Both the position numbers and the translations under genes were made by a program. From positions 86,626,349 through 86,690,348 of the forward strand of contig OX638131.1 of NCBI GenBank assembly GCA_951804985.1: DNA of 64,000 nt, given 5' to 3'. The stretch comes from Dryomyza anilis. Its lineage: Eukaryota; Arthropoda; Insecta; Diptera; Dryomyzidae. Within the stretch, counting starts at the first letter, position 1, and each line of letters begins with the position of its first letter. The notes below the pieces were generated by a model. The model searched no databases. It saw only the letters and a program-made list of their open reading frames with translations, and was not told the origin of the DNA. Below are positions 33,290-46,265 of the stretch, in pieces.

Positions 33290-35068
33290 ATGTTTGTATG
33301 TCTGTTATTTAACACAATTATTCACAATAATTCACTGAGCTCAAAATAGGAACAAAAAAAAATAAAAATGGAAATAAAATTATTAAGTATCAATAAAATA
33401 TGTGTAATAAAAAAAAACATATATTTAGTTTATGTTTATAATTATATAATATAAAAATGTAATATAAAAACGGAAAAAAAATGAATATTATTGTGTAAAA
33501 AAGTTATTAGCACCAAATTTACTTTTTTGTTGTTATTACACGGAGGGAAAAAAGTTCTAAAATCCAGAAGGAATCAAGAAGTATACGGAGTGATGTACAG
33601 CTAAACCGAAAAATTCTTAATTTCAAGAAATGGATTTCCTTAGTTGTCAAAAAAATAACTAAGTAGAATAATTCTTGGATTCAGTTATTAATTTCTTAGG
33701 TATCAAAAATGTTGTTGTTGTTTTCGTCCCAAAATTTTATGTATAGTTTTTGTTTTTTCGATCTTGTTTTGTCGTTATTATGTTTTGTTTTGCTTTGTCC
33801 GTCTGTCAGCGCCATCTGTTTGTTCGTGCGTCTCTCTGTCGATATGTTAAAAGTAACTAAAAGCAATTATTTTGAAGCTAACATAAAATATATATTTTAG
33901 GTAATTTATTGTTTATTTAGAATTTTATTACCTATATGTATTTTTGTATATTAAATGACTTCTTGGAATACTTAATGTAATGTAATTGAATTGTTTATTT
34001 TATTTTATTTTTATTATTATTTAATTTAATCTATGTATATTATTCTGAAACCGTTTACTTACCTTATATACTCTCTCGTCTACTGCTGCCTCTACTTTTG
34101 GTTATGTATAAACCTTCCGCACGTTACCCATACGCATTGTATAGTGTATTTAGATAACAATGGAAAATTGAACCCAAATTTATGTTTACGAACTGAAAAC
34201 ATACCATATTCGTAGAAGAAATCGTTTTTTCTATTTATATCTTTAACATTCATACATACACAGACGCATGCTTGTCTGGCTGTGCTTTGTTGTTCTATTC
34301 GTGAAAACACACACATGCAAATATTGTATATCATGCCGTTTTTTGATACTTAAGAAGAAAATAATTTTCAATCCAGACAAATTGTACTCAGTTACTTTTT
34401 TGATACCTAAGAACTTAATGTCTGAATATCTAGAACATTTTGGCTTAGTTACTTTCAACAGACAGACAGGCAGACTAACAAACAGGTGGTGACTTCGCAA
34501 AACAAAGCATACAGACAGAGCAATATCGATGAAAACAACAACAATACATGAACACGTGTTCTTTTTGCGATGAATACAGCAACAATTTTGCGTGTTCTTT
34601 TTGGTTTTTAATTATCAATAAATTAACTTCTGAAAATCCAGTTGAATAAAGTTTGTTTACTTTTTGGACAACTAAGTAATTTGCTTTCTTGATATCCTGA
34701 TGACAAATTCTTGAATTTAGTAGTATTTTATTGATATTAGTCAAATTCTACTATTTTTTTTTTCTAACCGAATTCTTATCGAGTTTTAGAATTTTATATC
34801 CCTCCGTGTAATATGAAATGTAAACATCAATATGTTTACATGTAAATGACATTTTTTCACATTAAACATATATATGTTTGCAATAATGCCAAAATTTATT
34901 GATTCTGAACATAAATATGTCTGAACGAAAACAATAATATGTTTGGTTGTCATTATAATAATGTTTTGCAATGCAATAATACTTTTGTTTGCATAAAGCT
35001 ACAAAGATATATGTTATGCCTGCTGAATTATAATTGGGAGAGCCCTTTTGTTTTGGAGCGTGTATTAA
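33290..35068 (+). mobile_element. repeat family R, copy 1 (split by element E)
   Basis: Words shared with copy 2 lie on both sides of element E: GAGCTCAAAATAGGAACAA, GGAAATAAAATTATTAAGTA and GTTATTAGCACCAAATTTAC at the left; AATATGTTTACATGTAAAT, CATATATATGTTTGCAA and TTGGGAGAGCCCTTTTG at the right, ending GGAGCGTGTA. The left limit is uncertain. Confidence 0.65.
33539..34808. mobile_element. foldback-type element E, copy 1 (1.27 kb)
   Basis: CACGGAGGGAAAAAAGTTCT at the left is matched by AGAATTTTATATCCCTCCGTG at the right. Inside, inverted pairs continue, such as TTAGTTGTCAAAAAAATAAC against ACTTTTTGGACAACTAAG, and GACAGACAGGCAGACTAACA against TTTGTCCGTCTGTCAGCG. Copy 2 lacks a ~200-bp stretch near 33.9-34.1 kb. 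Confidence 0.82.
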
Positions 35069-35640
35069 TGTCCTCATTAAATCACATCAATTTTGAATAA
35101 TATTTTATGCTCGCGTATCGTCATTAAGGTTTTTTTAAACTAGACGGGTTTATTCAAAGAATATTCCAATTGTTTTTTTTTTTTTGATTTGTCGACTTGA
35201 AGTGCATAAAATATATATCTTTTAAACCAAAAATCTTTTATATTCGTTCATTTTGTGGTTTTTCGGTATTTGAATTATGTTAAAATTGAAGATGATTAAA
35301 CAGCATGGCATTTATCATTTATTTCAAAACTCTTTTAAATTTCATATACGTAATACGTTTCTCTTTCATATTTCTATTGTTGTCGTTCAGTGAATAATCG
35401 CAAGTCTATTAAAAATTTATTAATTTTATTATTTTTGGATAAGGCTTCTTTATTATAACTTTTAGATAACTTTTATAGTTTAAGTACAAATTATGTAGAT
35501 CCAGAGGAATTAGCTGTCAATGTAAGTTTTTCTTTTAATATTAAATGATGATGTTTTATTTTTCCAATTTCATTTTAGGCACAATTAACTTTTTTTTTAT
35601 ATTTATATTTAAAACTTAAACCTTTAGAATTTATTTAATT
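35069..35640. other. AT-rich DNA, no assignment
   Basis: No ORF, repeat or motif cluster was recognised between the family-R copy and the unique segment. Confidence 0.3.
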
Positions 35641-36060
35641 ATCTAAAAGTTTTTAGCCTTTTAAGTATTTATCTGAGAACAGCTGCACGTTTTATGCGAT
35701 TTAGCGCATAAAATACGCATCAATTTTATTAGCATTACTACCGGGTCCCTGTTTTTGGAAAACGATCTACGTTGCGTAACGGCCAAGCGACTGGCACTGT
35801 CGGCTAAGCGAGACTCAATCCTACTGGAATCGGACGACGTCAACAACAACGACGGAAGATCTTGGCTGTCGGGAAATAAAATGTTTACGACGTTAATAAA
35901 TTAATTAAACGCCTGCTTTTATTTGAAGGAGCGCTCGCGCATGCGTAGAGTTGCCAACGTTATGAAGTTCTGGATTTTGTTTGGTGCAATGTGTGGAATG
36001 CAAGGCGGCGCATAATGAAGCATAAAATCAAATGAAATTTAAACAAATTGGCTTAGAGCG
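35641..36060. promoter_or_regulatory. unique GC-richer segment with a paired TTTTATGCG site
   Basis: TTTTATGCG (35690-35698) and CGCATAAAA (35705-35713) form a perfect inverted repeat with a 6-base spacer. The core TTTATG/CATAAA is of the type bound by posterior Hox and Caudal proteins. Further GCATAA words lie at 36012 and 36020. The segment lacks coding potential and repeat words. Confidence 0.45.
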
Positions 36061-36680
36061 TGTAATGCAAGAATTTTATTTGGAAATTAACGCAACCAAA
36101 AGTTAGCGATATAAAAAAAAATTAAATAAAGAAATATTTGATAAAGTTTTCTAAGAGGAAATAGTAAATGCGTTTTACACAAAAAAAAATTCACTTCTAC
36201 TAAATAAAATTCATCTGAAAATATTAGAGTTATATGTGGGGCATTTGAAGGGTAAGTGATCGTCACTCAGGTTACAACCGACCGATAATGCTAATTTTTA
36301 ATACCAGGCAGCGTAGATAATTAAGTAATTTAACTCCGAAGTTTGATAGATTTCGCTCATCTATTTTTCTGGTAATCGCGATTTCACCGGACATTATGAC
36401 GGACATACTAACATAGCTTAATAGACACAGGCTTTCAGACAGATCAGGAATATATGTATTGGACATGCTTCCTTTTGGGTATTACAAAAGGATGAACAAT
36501 ATCACTATATATTCCTGTTCAGTTTTATTGTAGGGTATAGTAAAAAGTAAAAGAGAAAAAAAGAAAAATACGAATAAAACAATATTAAACTGAAATAGAA
36601 AAAGCAACAAAATAAATTGCATAAAAGTAAAAAAACAAATAGAAATTGAAAAAAATATTTAAGTATTAAAAATATATAAA
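36061..36680. other. AT-rich spacer
   Basis: A-rich DNA with AAAAGAGAAAAAAAGAAAAA near 36550. Nothing recognised. Confidence 0.3.
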
Positions 36681-36689
36681 TGTTATAAA

Positions 36690-37200
36690 ATTCCAGCCAA
36701 TGAAGTGGGCCATAAAATCAAAAGTCACTTCGCTGATCGATACCACTGCTAAAAGTCACTTAGCGTCCGCATGCATCCTCACAGATTCAACTGAGCCAAC
36801 CAAAATCAACTCAAAACGATGATCGTCTCAACGAATGCATCGCAACGCTGCCATCATCAAGCTTGACTTGACTCCTATGGAGTTAAAGCTGCCCAGTGGC
36901 CCGGCTACGCATTGCTGCATTTTGTTTTATTGTCGCTGGATCGTAAAAACTTTTTTACGATCCACCAATTAACCGATAATAATCAAATCATTCCGCTGCG
37001 TCCTCCGGTTACCGCTGCGTAAATCAGGCTTCGTCGAAGCATCAACATTATGTGTCGTAAATATTTTTACGATTCGTTAATTCGATTTGCTTTTTATTTA
37101 TATATTTAATATACATTTTTTTCTTATTTTTGATTTTTTTTTGTCGTATAACGATGCGACAGCCTTTATTTTTATTCGTTGTCAATGTCGTTAAAATCGA
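36690..37200. promoter_or_regulatory. unique segment with inverted TCGTAAA pairs, candidate distal tsh enhancer
   Basis: GATCGTAAAAAC abuts TTTTTTACGATC at 36939-36962 (11 of 12 paired). TCGTAAA (37055-37061) faces TTTTACGA (37065-37072). TTTTACGA-like words match the known preference of Abd-B-class homeodomains. GGGCCATAAAA at 36707 contains a Pho-type GCCAT core. Duplicated CGCTGCGT words flank the pair. Confidence 0.45.
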
Positions 37201-37264
37201 TTGATATATTATTATATATTAACGTATAATGTGTTCGGCCAAATACCTGTGGAATATATGAATT

Positions 37265-38470
37265 GTATATGTATCTGTAAGATATATAAATATCCATTCG
37301 ATTGGGTGTGGTAAATACTAATTGTGTAGAAAACATTATGAATGTGTTGAATATGCTGTAAAATTGATTTAATTAAAGGCTTTATTTGTGATATTTGTAT
37401 ATAGAAGATTTTATATATTCATAATTGTATCTATTAGATACAATTTCAATACGCGATATGCTACAAATTAGGATGTTCTTTTAGTATTTGTAGATTACTT
37501 GAGTTAAAAGACTTATCTCTTAGTTATTATATAGGAATGAGTTGATCTATTCATAATTGTATCTGTAAGATACATTTCGTATGAGTAATTTGCAAAAAAT
37601 AAAGCTATTCTACAGACGTATTTCTCAATTCTCTAAATGCTTTTATTTAATAAACGTTTTTAATATAATAAACGTTTTTAATATATTTAATTAACTTCAT
37701 TTTAATGTGAGAAATAGTATCTTAAAGATACAATTTAAATTTATAAATCAATGCATTTAATAAATCTTAAAATACACTTTATAAAATACTTTTTTCTAAA
37801 ACATACTTTCATATAAAATACTTATAACTCAAAAAATGTATCTTTTATAAAAAAATCTCATTTAACATTTGTCTGCTCTTTTTTTCAAATGCAAATACTT
37901 CAAATAAATACCCTAATTCAAAACTTTAATAACAAAGTATTCCTGAAGTGTTAACGATTCATATTTCTATCCATGAGATACTTTATATATTGTGCAAAGT
38001 ATCTCATCTACAAATTCTACAAAATACAGCTGAGTTCAGCATTCATTGGCATTATAATTAAAACAACTCAAAACTGTGATTAGTTTTTATGAGTTATATA
38101 CTTTTGTATTTGTTGTTTGTCAGATACATTATATATTAAATGTATCTATAAGATATATTATATAAATGTGCGTATCTTTGATATAGAATCTGCAGCGTCC
38201 AGCGCACATTTTTCGAGCAGTTGAAATAATTTCAAATTATTTGCACATTTTTCTTGTGTTTTTTTTTATTATTTTCTACCCATTTCTTGTGATGAACCCC
38301 ATCCGTCCTCCTCCGTCGCCCAGTAACTGCAGCCATCAACGACTTTTTCATCATCGCAATTCCATCGCAACATCTGACTACTGCGCGCAGCCAGGGGAGC
38401 TGCGTTGAATTATCGGATTAACATAAATCTGCGTAATGGCTGCATGCGCAGCATCCTGCAGATACATAGA
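37265..38470. promoter_or_regulatory. distal GTATCT-N3-AGATAC palindrome cluster
   Basis: Perfect 15-bp palindromes lie at 37427-37441, 37559-37573 and 37717-37731. Forms with AGATAT as the second half are at 37271-37285 and 38142-38156. Single half-sites start at 37838, 37976, 37999, 38122, 38172 and 38460. The N3 spacing is the same in every palindrome while the spacer bases differ (ATT, GTA, TAA, GTA, ATA). Confidence 0.6.
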
Positions 38471-38780
38471 ACTCAGATGACGACCAGCAGCAAAAGTTGT
38501 TGAAGTTCTTCTAGAAGATGTCAGCAAAAAGTTGTTGTGCTTCACTTGTCAGTCGCAGTGTGAGACAGCGCTGCTGGAGAAAGAGAGACAGAGAGTGTGA
38601 GTGGGGGGGGGGGACAGAGCGGGGGACAATGAGGGCAAAGCGCGCAAATTTTCTTTGCCAAAGTTTCGTCATTTAATGAGCGTTCATCCGTTCGTCTGGC
38701 TGCTGCCTTTGACATCCTGTGTGGCGCTGGCTGAGGAAGTGATGAGATTTTTTTTTATTTTATGTTATATTTCATTTATT
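38260..38780. promoter_or_regulatory. GC-richer unique segment left of the satellite
   Basis: CTCCGTCGCCCAGTAACTGC and following unique sequence include AGAGAGACAGAGAGTGTGAG (GAGA-like) and a G-run at 38605-38613. A 67-residue frame starting at 38601 runs through low complexity and is not accepted as a gene. Confidence 0.35.
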
Positions 38781-38903
38781 CACCTTTTTTGGGATTTTAT
38801 TTAAAAAAATATTAATATATTTTTTAATATATTATTTATTTTTTTAAATATATTTTTTATTATTCTTTTTCATTAATAAATAAATGAAAAACATATATTA
38901 TGT

Positions 38904-41900
38904 ATTAATTTATTAATTTATTAATTTATTAATTTATTAATTTATTAATTTATTAATTTATTAATTTATTAATTTATTAATTTATTAATTTATTAATTTA
39001 TTAATTTATTAATTTATTAATTTATTAATTTATTAATTTATTAATTTATTAATTTATTAATTTATTAATTTATTAATTTATTAATTTATTAATTTATTAA
39101 TTTATTAATTTATTAATTTATTAATTTATTAATTTATTAATTTATTAATTTATTAATTTATTAATTTATTAATTTATTAATTTATTAATTTATTAATTTA
39201 TTAATTTATTAATTTATTAATTTATTAATTTATTAATTTATTAATTTATTAATTTATTAATTTATTAATTTATTAATTTATTAATTTATTAATTTATTAA
39301 TTTATTAATTTATTAATTTATTAATTTATTAATTTATTAATTTATTAATTTATTAATTTATTAATTTATTAATTTATTAATTTATTAATTTATTAATTTA
39401 TTAATTTATTAATTTATTAATTTATTAATTTATTAATTTATTAATTTATTAATTTATTAATTTATTAATTTATTAATTTATTAATTTATTAATTTATTAA
39501 TTTATTAATTTATTAATTTATTAATTTATTAATTTATTAATTTATTAATTTATTAATTTATTAATTTATTAATTTATTAATTTATTAATTTATTAATTTA
39601 TTAATTTATTAATTTATTAATTTATTAATTTATTAATTTATTAATTTATTAATTTATTAATTTATTAATTTATTAATTTATTAATTTATTAATTTATTAA
39701 TTTATTAATTTATTAATTTATTAATTTATTAATTTATTAATTTATTAATTTATTAATTTATTAATTTATTAATTTATTAATTTATTAATTTATTAATTTA
39801 TTAATTTATTAATTTATTAATTTATTAATTTATTAATTTATTAATTTATTAATTTATTAATTTATTAATTTATTAATTTATTAATTTATTAATTTATTAA
39901 TTTATTAATTTATTAATTTATTAATTTATTAATTTATTAATTTATTAATTTATTAATTTATTAATTTATTAATTTATTAATTTATTAATTTATTAATTTA
40001 TTAATTTATTAATTTATTAATTTATTAATTTATTAATTTATTAATTTATTAATTTATTAATTTATTAATTTATTAATTTATTAATTTATTAATTTATTAA
40101 TTTATTAATTTATTAATTTATTAATTTATTAATTTATTAATTTATTAATTTATTAATTTATTAATTTATTAATTTATTAATTTATTAATTTATTAATTTA
40201 TTAATTTATTAATTTATTAATTTATTAATTTATTAATTTATTAATTTATTAATTTATTAATTTATTAATTTATTAATTTATTAATTTATTAATTTATTAA
40301 TTTATTAATTTATTAATTTATTAATTTATTAATTTATTAATTTATTAATTTATTAATTTATTAATTTATTAATTTATTAATTTATTAATTTATTAATTTA
40401 TTAATTTATTAATTTATTAATTTATTAATTTATTAATTTATTAATTTATTAATTTATTAATTTATTAATTTATTAATTTATTAATTTATTAATTTATTAA
40501 TTTATTAATTTATTAATTTATTAATTTATTAATTTATTAATTTATTAATTTATTAATTTATTAATTTATTAATTTATTAATTTATTAATTTATTAATTTA
40601 TTAATTTATTAATTTATTAATTTATTAATTTATTAATTTATTAATTTATTAATTTATTAATTTATTAATTTATTAATTTATTAATTTATTAATTTATTAA
40701 TTTATTAATTTATTAATTTATTAATTTATTAATTTATTAATTTATTAATTTATTAATTTATTAATTTATTAATTTATTAATTTATTAATTTATTAATTTA
40801 TTAATTTATTAATTTATTAATTTATTAATTTATTAATTTATTAATTTATTAATTTATTAATTTATTAATTTATTAATTTATTAATTTATTAATTTATTAA
40901 TTTATTAATTTATTAATTTATTAATTTATTAATTTATTAATTTATTAATTTATTAATTTATTAATTTATTAATTTATTAATTTATTAATTTATTAATTTA
41001 TTAATTTATTAATTTATTAATTTATTAATTTATTAATTTATTAATTTATTAATTTATTAATTTATTAATTTATTAATTTATTAATTTATTAATTTATTAA
41101 TTTATTAATTTATTAATTTATTAATTTATTAATTTATTAATTTATTAATTTATTAATTTATTAATTTATTAATTTATTAATTTATTAATTTATTAATTTA
41201 TTAATTTATTAATTTATTAATTTATTAATTTATTAATTTATTAATTTATTAATTTATTAATTTATTAATTTATTAATTTATTAATTTATTAATTTATTAA
41301 TTTATTAATTTATTAATTTATTAATTTATTAATTTATTAATTTATTAATTTATTAATTTATTAATTTATTAATTTATTAATTTATTAATTTATTAATTTA
41401 TTAATTTATTAATTTATTAATTTATTAATTTATTAATTTATTAATTTATTAATTTATTAATTTATTAATTTATTAATTTATTAATTTATTAATTTATTAA
41501 TTTATTAATTTATTAATTTATTAATTTATTAATTTATTAATTTATTAATTTATTAATTTATTAATTTATTAATTTATTAATTTATTAATTTATTAATTTA
41601 TTAATTTATTAATTTATTAATTTATTAATTTATTAATTTATTAATTTATTAATTTATTAATTTATTAATTTATTAATTTATTAATTTATTAATTTATTAA
41701 TTTATTAATTTATTAATTTATTAATTTATTAATTTATTAATTTATTAATTTATTAATTTATTAATTTATTAATTTATTAATTTATTAATTTATTAATTTA
41801 TTAATTTATTAATTTATTAATTTATTAATTTATTAATTTATTAATTTATTAATTTATTAATTTATTAATTTATTAATTTATTAATTTATTAATTTATTAA

Positions 41901-43935
41901 TTTATTAATTTATTAATTTATTAATTTATTAATTTATTAATTTATTAATTTATTAATTTATTAATTTATTAATTTATTAATTTATTAATTTATTAATTTA
42001 TTAATTTATTAATTTATTAATTTATTAATTTATTAATTTATTAATTTATTAATTTATTAATTTATTAATTTATTAATTTATTAATTTATTAATTTATTAA
42101 TTTATTAATTTATTAATTTATTAATTTATTAATTTATTAATTTATTAATTTATTAATTTATTAATTTATTAATTTATTAATTTATTAATTTATTAATTTA
42201 TTAATTTATTAATTTATTAATTTATTAATTTATTAATTTATTAATTTATTAATTTATTAATTTATTAATTTATTAATTTATTAATTTATTAATTTATTAA
42301 TTTATTAATTTATTAATTTATTAATTTATTAATTTATTAATTTATTAATTTATTAATTTATTAATTTATTAATTTATTAATTTATTAATTTATTAATTTA
42401 TTAATTTATTAATTTATTAATTTATTAATTTATTAATTTATTAATTTATTAATTTATTAATTTATTAATTTATTAATTTATTAATTTATTAATTTATTAA
42501 TTTATTAATTTATTAATTTATTAATTTATTAATTTATTAATTTATTAATTTATTAATTTATTAATTTATTAATTTATTAATTTATTAATTTATTAATTTA
42601 TTAATTTATTAATTTATTAATTTATTAATTTATTAATTTATTAATTTATTAATTTATTAATTTATTAATTTATTAATTTATTAATTTATTAATTTATTAA
42701 TTTATTAATTTATTAATTTATTAATTTATTAATTTATTAATTTATTAATTTATTAATTTATTAATTTATTAATTTATTAATTTATTAATTTATTAATTTA
42801 TTAATTTATTAATTTATTAATTTATTAATTTATTAATTTATTAATTTATTAATTTATTAATTTATTAATTTATTAATTTATTAATTTATTAATTTATTAA
42901 TTTATTAATTTATTAATTTATTAATTTATTAATTTATTAATTTATTAATTTATTAATTTATTAATTTATTAATTTATTAATTTATTAATTTATTAATTTA
43001 TTAATTTATTAATTTATTAATTTATTAATTTATTAATTTATTAATTTATTAATTTATTAATTTATTAATTTATTAATTTATTAATTTATTAATTTATTAA
43101 TTTATTAATTTATTAATTTATTAATTTATTAATTTATTAATTTATTAATTTATTAATTTATTAATTTATTAATTTATTAATTTATTAATTTATTAATTTA
43201 TTAATTTATTAATTTATTAATTTATTAATTTATTAATTTATTAATTTATTAATTTATTAATTTATTAATTTATTAATTTATTAATTTATTAATTTATTAA
43301 TTTATTAATTTATTAATTTATTAATTTATTAATTTATTAATTTATTAATTTATTAATTTATTAATTTATTAATTTATTAATTTATTAATTTATTAATTTA
43401 TTAATTTATTAATTTATTAATTTATTAATTTATTAATTTATTAATTTATTAATTTATTAATTTATTAATTTATTAATTTATTAATTTATTAATTTATTAA
43501 TTTATTAATTTATTAATTTATTAATTTATTAATTTATTAATTTATTAATTTATTAATTTATTAATTTATTAATTTATTAATTTATTAATTTATTAATTTA
43601 TTAATTTATTAATTTATTAATTTATTAATTTATTAATTTATTAATTTATTAATTTATTAATTTATTAATTTATTAATTTATTAATTTATTAATTTATTAA
43701 TTTATTATGTTATTAATTTATTAATTTATTAATTTATTAATTTATTAATTTATTAATTTATTAATTTATTAATTTATTAATTTATTAATTTATTAATTTA
43801 TTAATTTATTAATTTATTAATTTATTAATTTATTAATTTATTAATTTATTAATTTATTAATTTATTAATTTATTAATTTATTAATTTATTAATTTATTAA
43901 TTTATTAATTTATTAATTTATTAATTTATTAATTA
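38904..43935. repeat. 5-kb tandem array of the 8-mer TTTATTAA
   Basis: The unit TTTATTAA is repeated about 629 times over ~5.03 kb with one visible interruption at 43708-43709 (TTTATTATGT instead of TTTATTAATT). The left edge grades into AT-rich DNA (TATTATGTATTAATTTATTA). Each unit carries ATTAA/TTAAT, a minimal homeodomain core. The near-absence of variants points to recent expansion or to assembly behaviour. Confidence 0.97.
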
Positions 43936-44219
43936 ATTATTTCTGAATATCTTAATTTTATTATTAAATTTCAACAATGCTCAAAAAATTAAAATACACA
44001 AAAACTATAAAATATTGTTTAAAATAGTATTTCGAAAACTGAGCAAATCTTTTTATTGCTAGAAATAAAAAAAAAATATTAAAATAGCACATTGTGTAAT
44101 TCCCCCAAAAATCAAGCCTTCCGCAATTAAACGCCACAGTTTGATGTATATTTATTGCATTTAAAAAGGGCAACACTTACAAAACAAATGGCCCATTTCA
44201 GCGCCATTAAAATTATTAT

Positions 44220-45160
44220 TGTATCCAATAGATACATTTTAATTGCTACTTTACTTTAAGCCGTAAAATTACTGCTGCTGCTACTCGACAAACCAATAAC
44301 CACCAACCAAAAGGCAGCTAAACAGTTTTTGTTAGCTATTTTAGATACATTTCAATAACATAGCATTTTAGAGATACTTTATGTATTTATGAGATACAAC
44401 TGCAAAACAATAAAACACAAATTGTATGTGTGTGTTTGAGTGTTTGTGCCTCATAAATCCATCACTTGTTGACTCAATATCTTCGAATGCTTTGGAGAGC
44501 TCATTGTAGCTCATGGCAGCTAACACACAAATGTATCTGCATATCTTATGGATACACTTAAACATTTATTTACAAATAAATACGCTGTTCGAAGTTTTTT
44601 TTTTTCATTTTGTTTCATTTAGTTTGGTGTTCGATGCCACAAATCAAAACATCTGTCATTCAGCGCGCCATTCAGTGGCCGCCATTTTTTCCGAAACAGC
44701 CTCCCGGCATTGCGTTGATTTACAAATTATATAAAAATGTAGCTGCGCATATAAATTTTGTATCTGAAGCAAATACATCTTGTGAATTGTTTGTTTGTTC
44801 ACTCAGAGTGGTTTATTTATATACGATATATATATTTTTTGTGATTTGGTTGTTGTTCCTGTCGATACAACCAACATCATCGAAATTGAAAAATGTTTGT
44901 CCTCGTCTATGCGCTGGCTGAGTTGTTGGGGGTTGCCTGCCGTTTGGCATTCGGGGGCGCCTGGGCGATTCACGCATTTTTAAACGCTCCACTGACAGAT
45001 TTATCAGGTACGAGCTGAAAACCTGCGCTCGTCTTATGTTTATTTAAATGGAAGGCATTTAATCGAACGACCAAGTCGTCGTATAAATTAGGCTGCGTTC
45101 ATCATCGCATTATGTGTGCTCGTTTTATTGTGTTGAGATACATTTGTATCTATATGCAAC
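44220..45160. promoter_or_regulatory. unique segment with GTATCT/AGATAC sites, right of the satellite
   Basis: Imperfect palindromes with the same N3 spacing are at 44221-44235 (GTATCC half) and 44541-44555. The everted AGATAC-ATTT-GTATCT at 45136-45151 matches the arrangement at 22711-22726. Further half-sites start at 44343, 44372, 44392, 44533 and 44760. GCGCCATTCAGTGGCCGCCA at 44665 adds GCCAT cores. Confidence 0.5.
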
Positions 45161-45164
45161 TGTG

Positions 45165-45850
45165 AGTGTTTTTTAATTGAATTTTTTTCATTATTTATAG
45201 ATTTTTGATAAGCTTTAGCAATTTAATTTTTTTTTATAAATAAAATGCATAAAGATAATTTTGTAATTTTAATGGAAATAGTTAAATTTTATTATGAAAC
45301 CGCTCTTTGGTTTGCAAAAAGCATATTTTTTATATGATTTACCAAAAAAAAAACCATATTCGTTTAAAGTTGCTATAGTATGTATAGACGTACCAAATTA
45401 AAAAACCAACAGATCTTGCCCATTTTTGAGACCAAATAGCCGAGATATACAAGTAATCTAAGTTCTGAGTTTCATTGACTTCGCTTTTCAGGTTTTTGTG
45501 TAAGCGTGATTTCAGCAGACAAACAGACGTACATCACTAATCGATTCAGAATGTAACACTGATTCAAAATATGTATTCTTTCCTTAACAGACACGCATTT
45601 TACAGTGTGTTGCAATTCAATATTATTGTATTGAAAATTTATTCATATTATTAATAATTATAATACACACACATATTAAAATCATAGAGAAATTTATAAA
45701 AATGTATAGTAATCTCATCTCATGCAAAATCTCCAAATCATGACAATCCTACTGTAATGTCCATTTATATCTCAACTTGAGGTAAAAGATGATCAAAAAT
45801 CGAAAATACACCACGAAACATTTAATCAGTTGTGTAAATCATATTTGAAG
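45165..45850. other. AT-rich DNA, no assignment
   Basis: No ORF or repeat family was recognised. CAGCAGACAAACAGACGTAC at 45511 hints at a decayed dispersed repeat. Confidence 0.3.
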
Positions 45851-45962
45851 GACATCATACTATGATTGGGGTTGTTGGGGATGTTCTAGGCAATCATATG
45901 CTATGCCTAATATAATCCTCAATGACAATATTATCAACCTTAATACGATCCTCAGTGACAAT

Positions 45963-46265
45963 AAAGGGTTTTTCAACAGGGACGCTACAAAAGTAGAACG
46001 ACAGGGACAGCAAACGACGCCATATTTCTTGCCGCTCTTTTGACATTTCTCTTCAGCAAGGTTTGCCATTTCATGCTAGAAAGATATACGAATTCGAATT
46101 TCGGTAGTAAATTTTAATTATTTCGACTCGTTGTTGGCTCGTATATCTTTCCATTATGAAATGACAAACCTTGCTGAAGAGAATTGTCAAAAGAGTGGCA
46201 AGAAATATGGCGTCGTTTGCTGTCCTTGTCGCTCTACATTTGTAGCGTCCCTGTTGAAAAACCCT
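45963..46265. mobile_element. foldback element U (~300 bp, ~125-bp arms)
   Basis: AAAGGGTTTTTCAACAGGGA, then CGCTACAAAAGTAG, at the left is mirrored by TCCCTGTTGAAAAACCCTT at the right. Inside, GCAAACGACGCCATATTTCT pairs with AGAAATATGGCGTCGTTTGC. It is inserted in array G. Confidence 0.85.

Noticed and set aside
34033..34744. Several 60-89-residue frames around 34 kb and their likes at 60.4-60.8 kb as a conserved small gene
   Set aside because: Conservation between the two places is explained by foldback element E; the frames lie in its arms and carry no domain.
38904..43935. The TTTATTAA array as a telomere, centromere or CRISPR array
   Set aside because: Insect telomeric repeats are different (TTAGG) or retrotransposon-based in flies, there are no spacers, and the array lies within otherwise ordinary upstream DNA of tsh.
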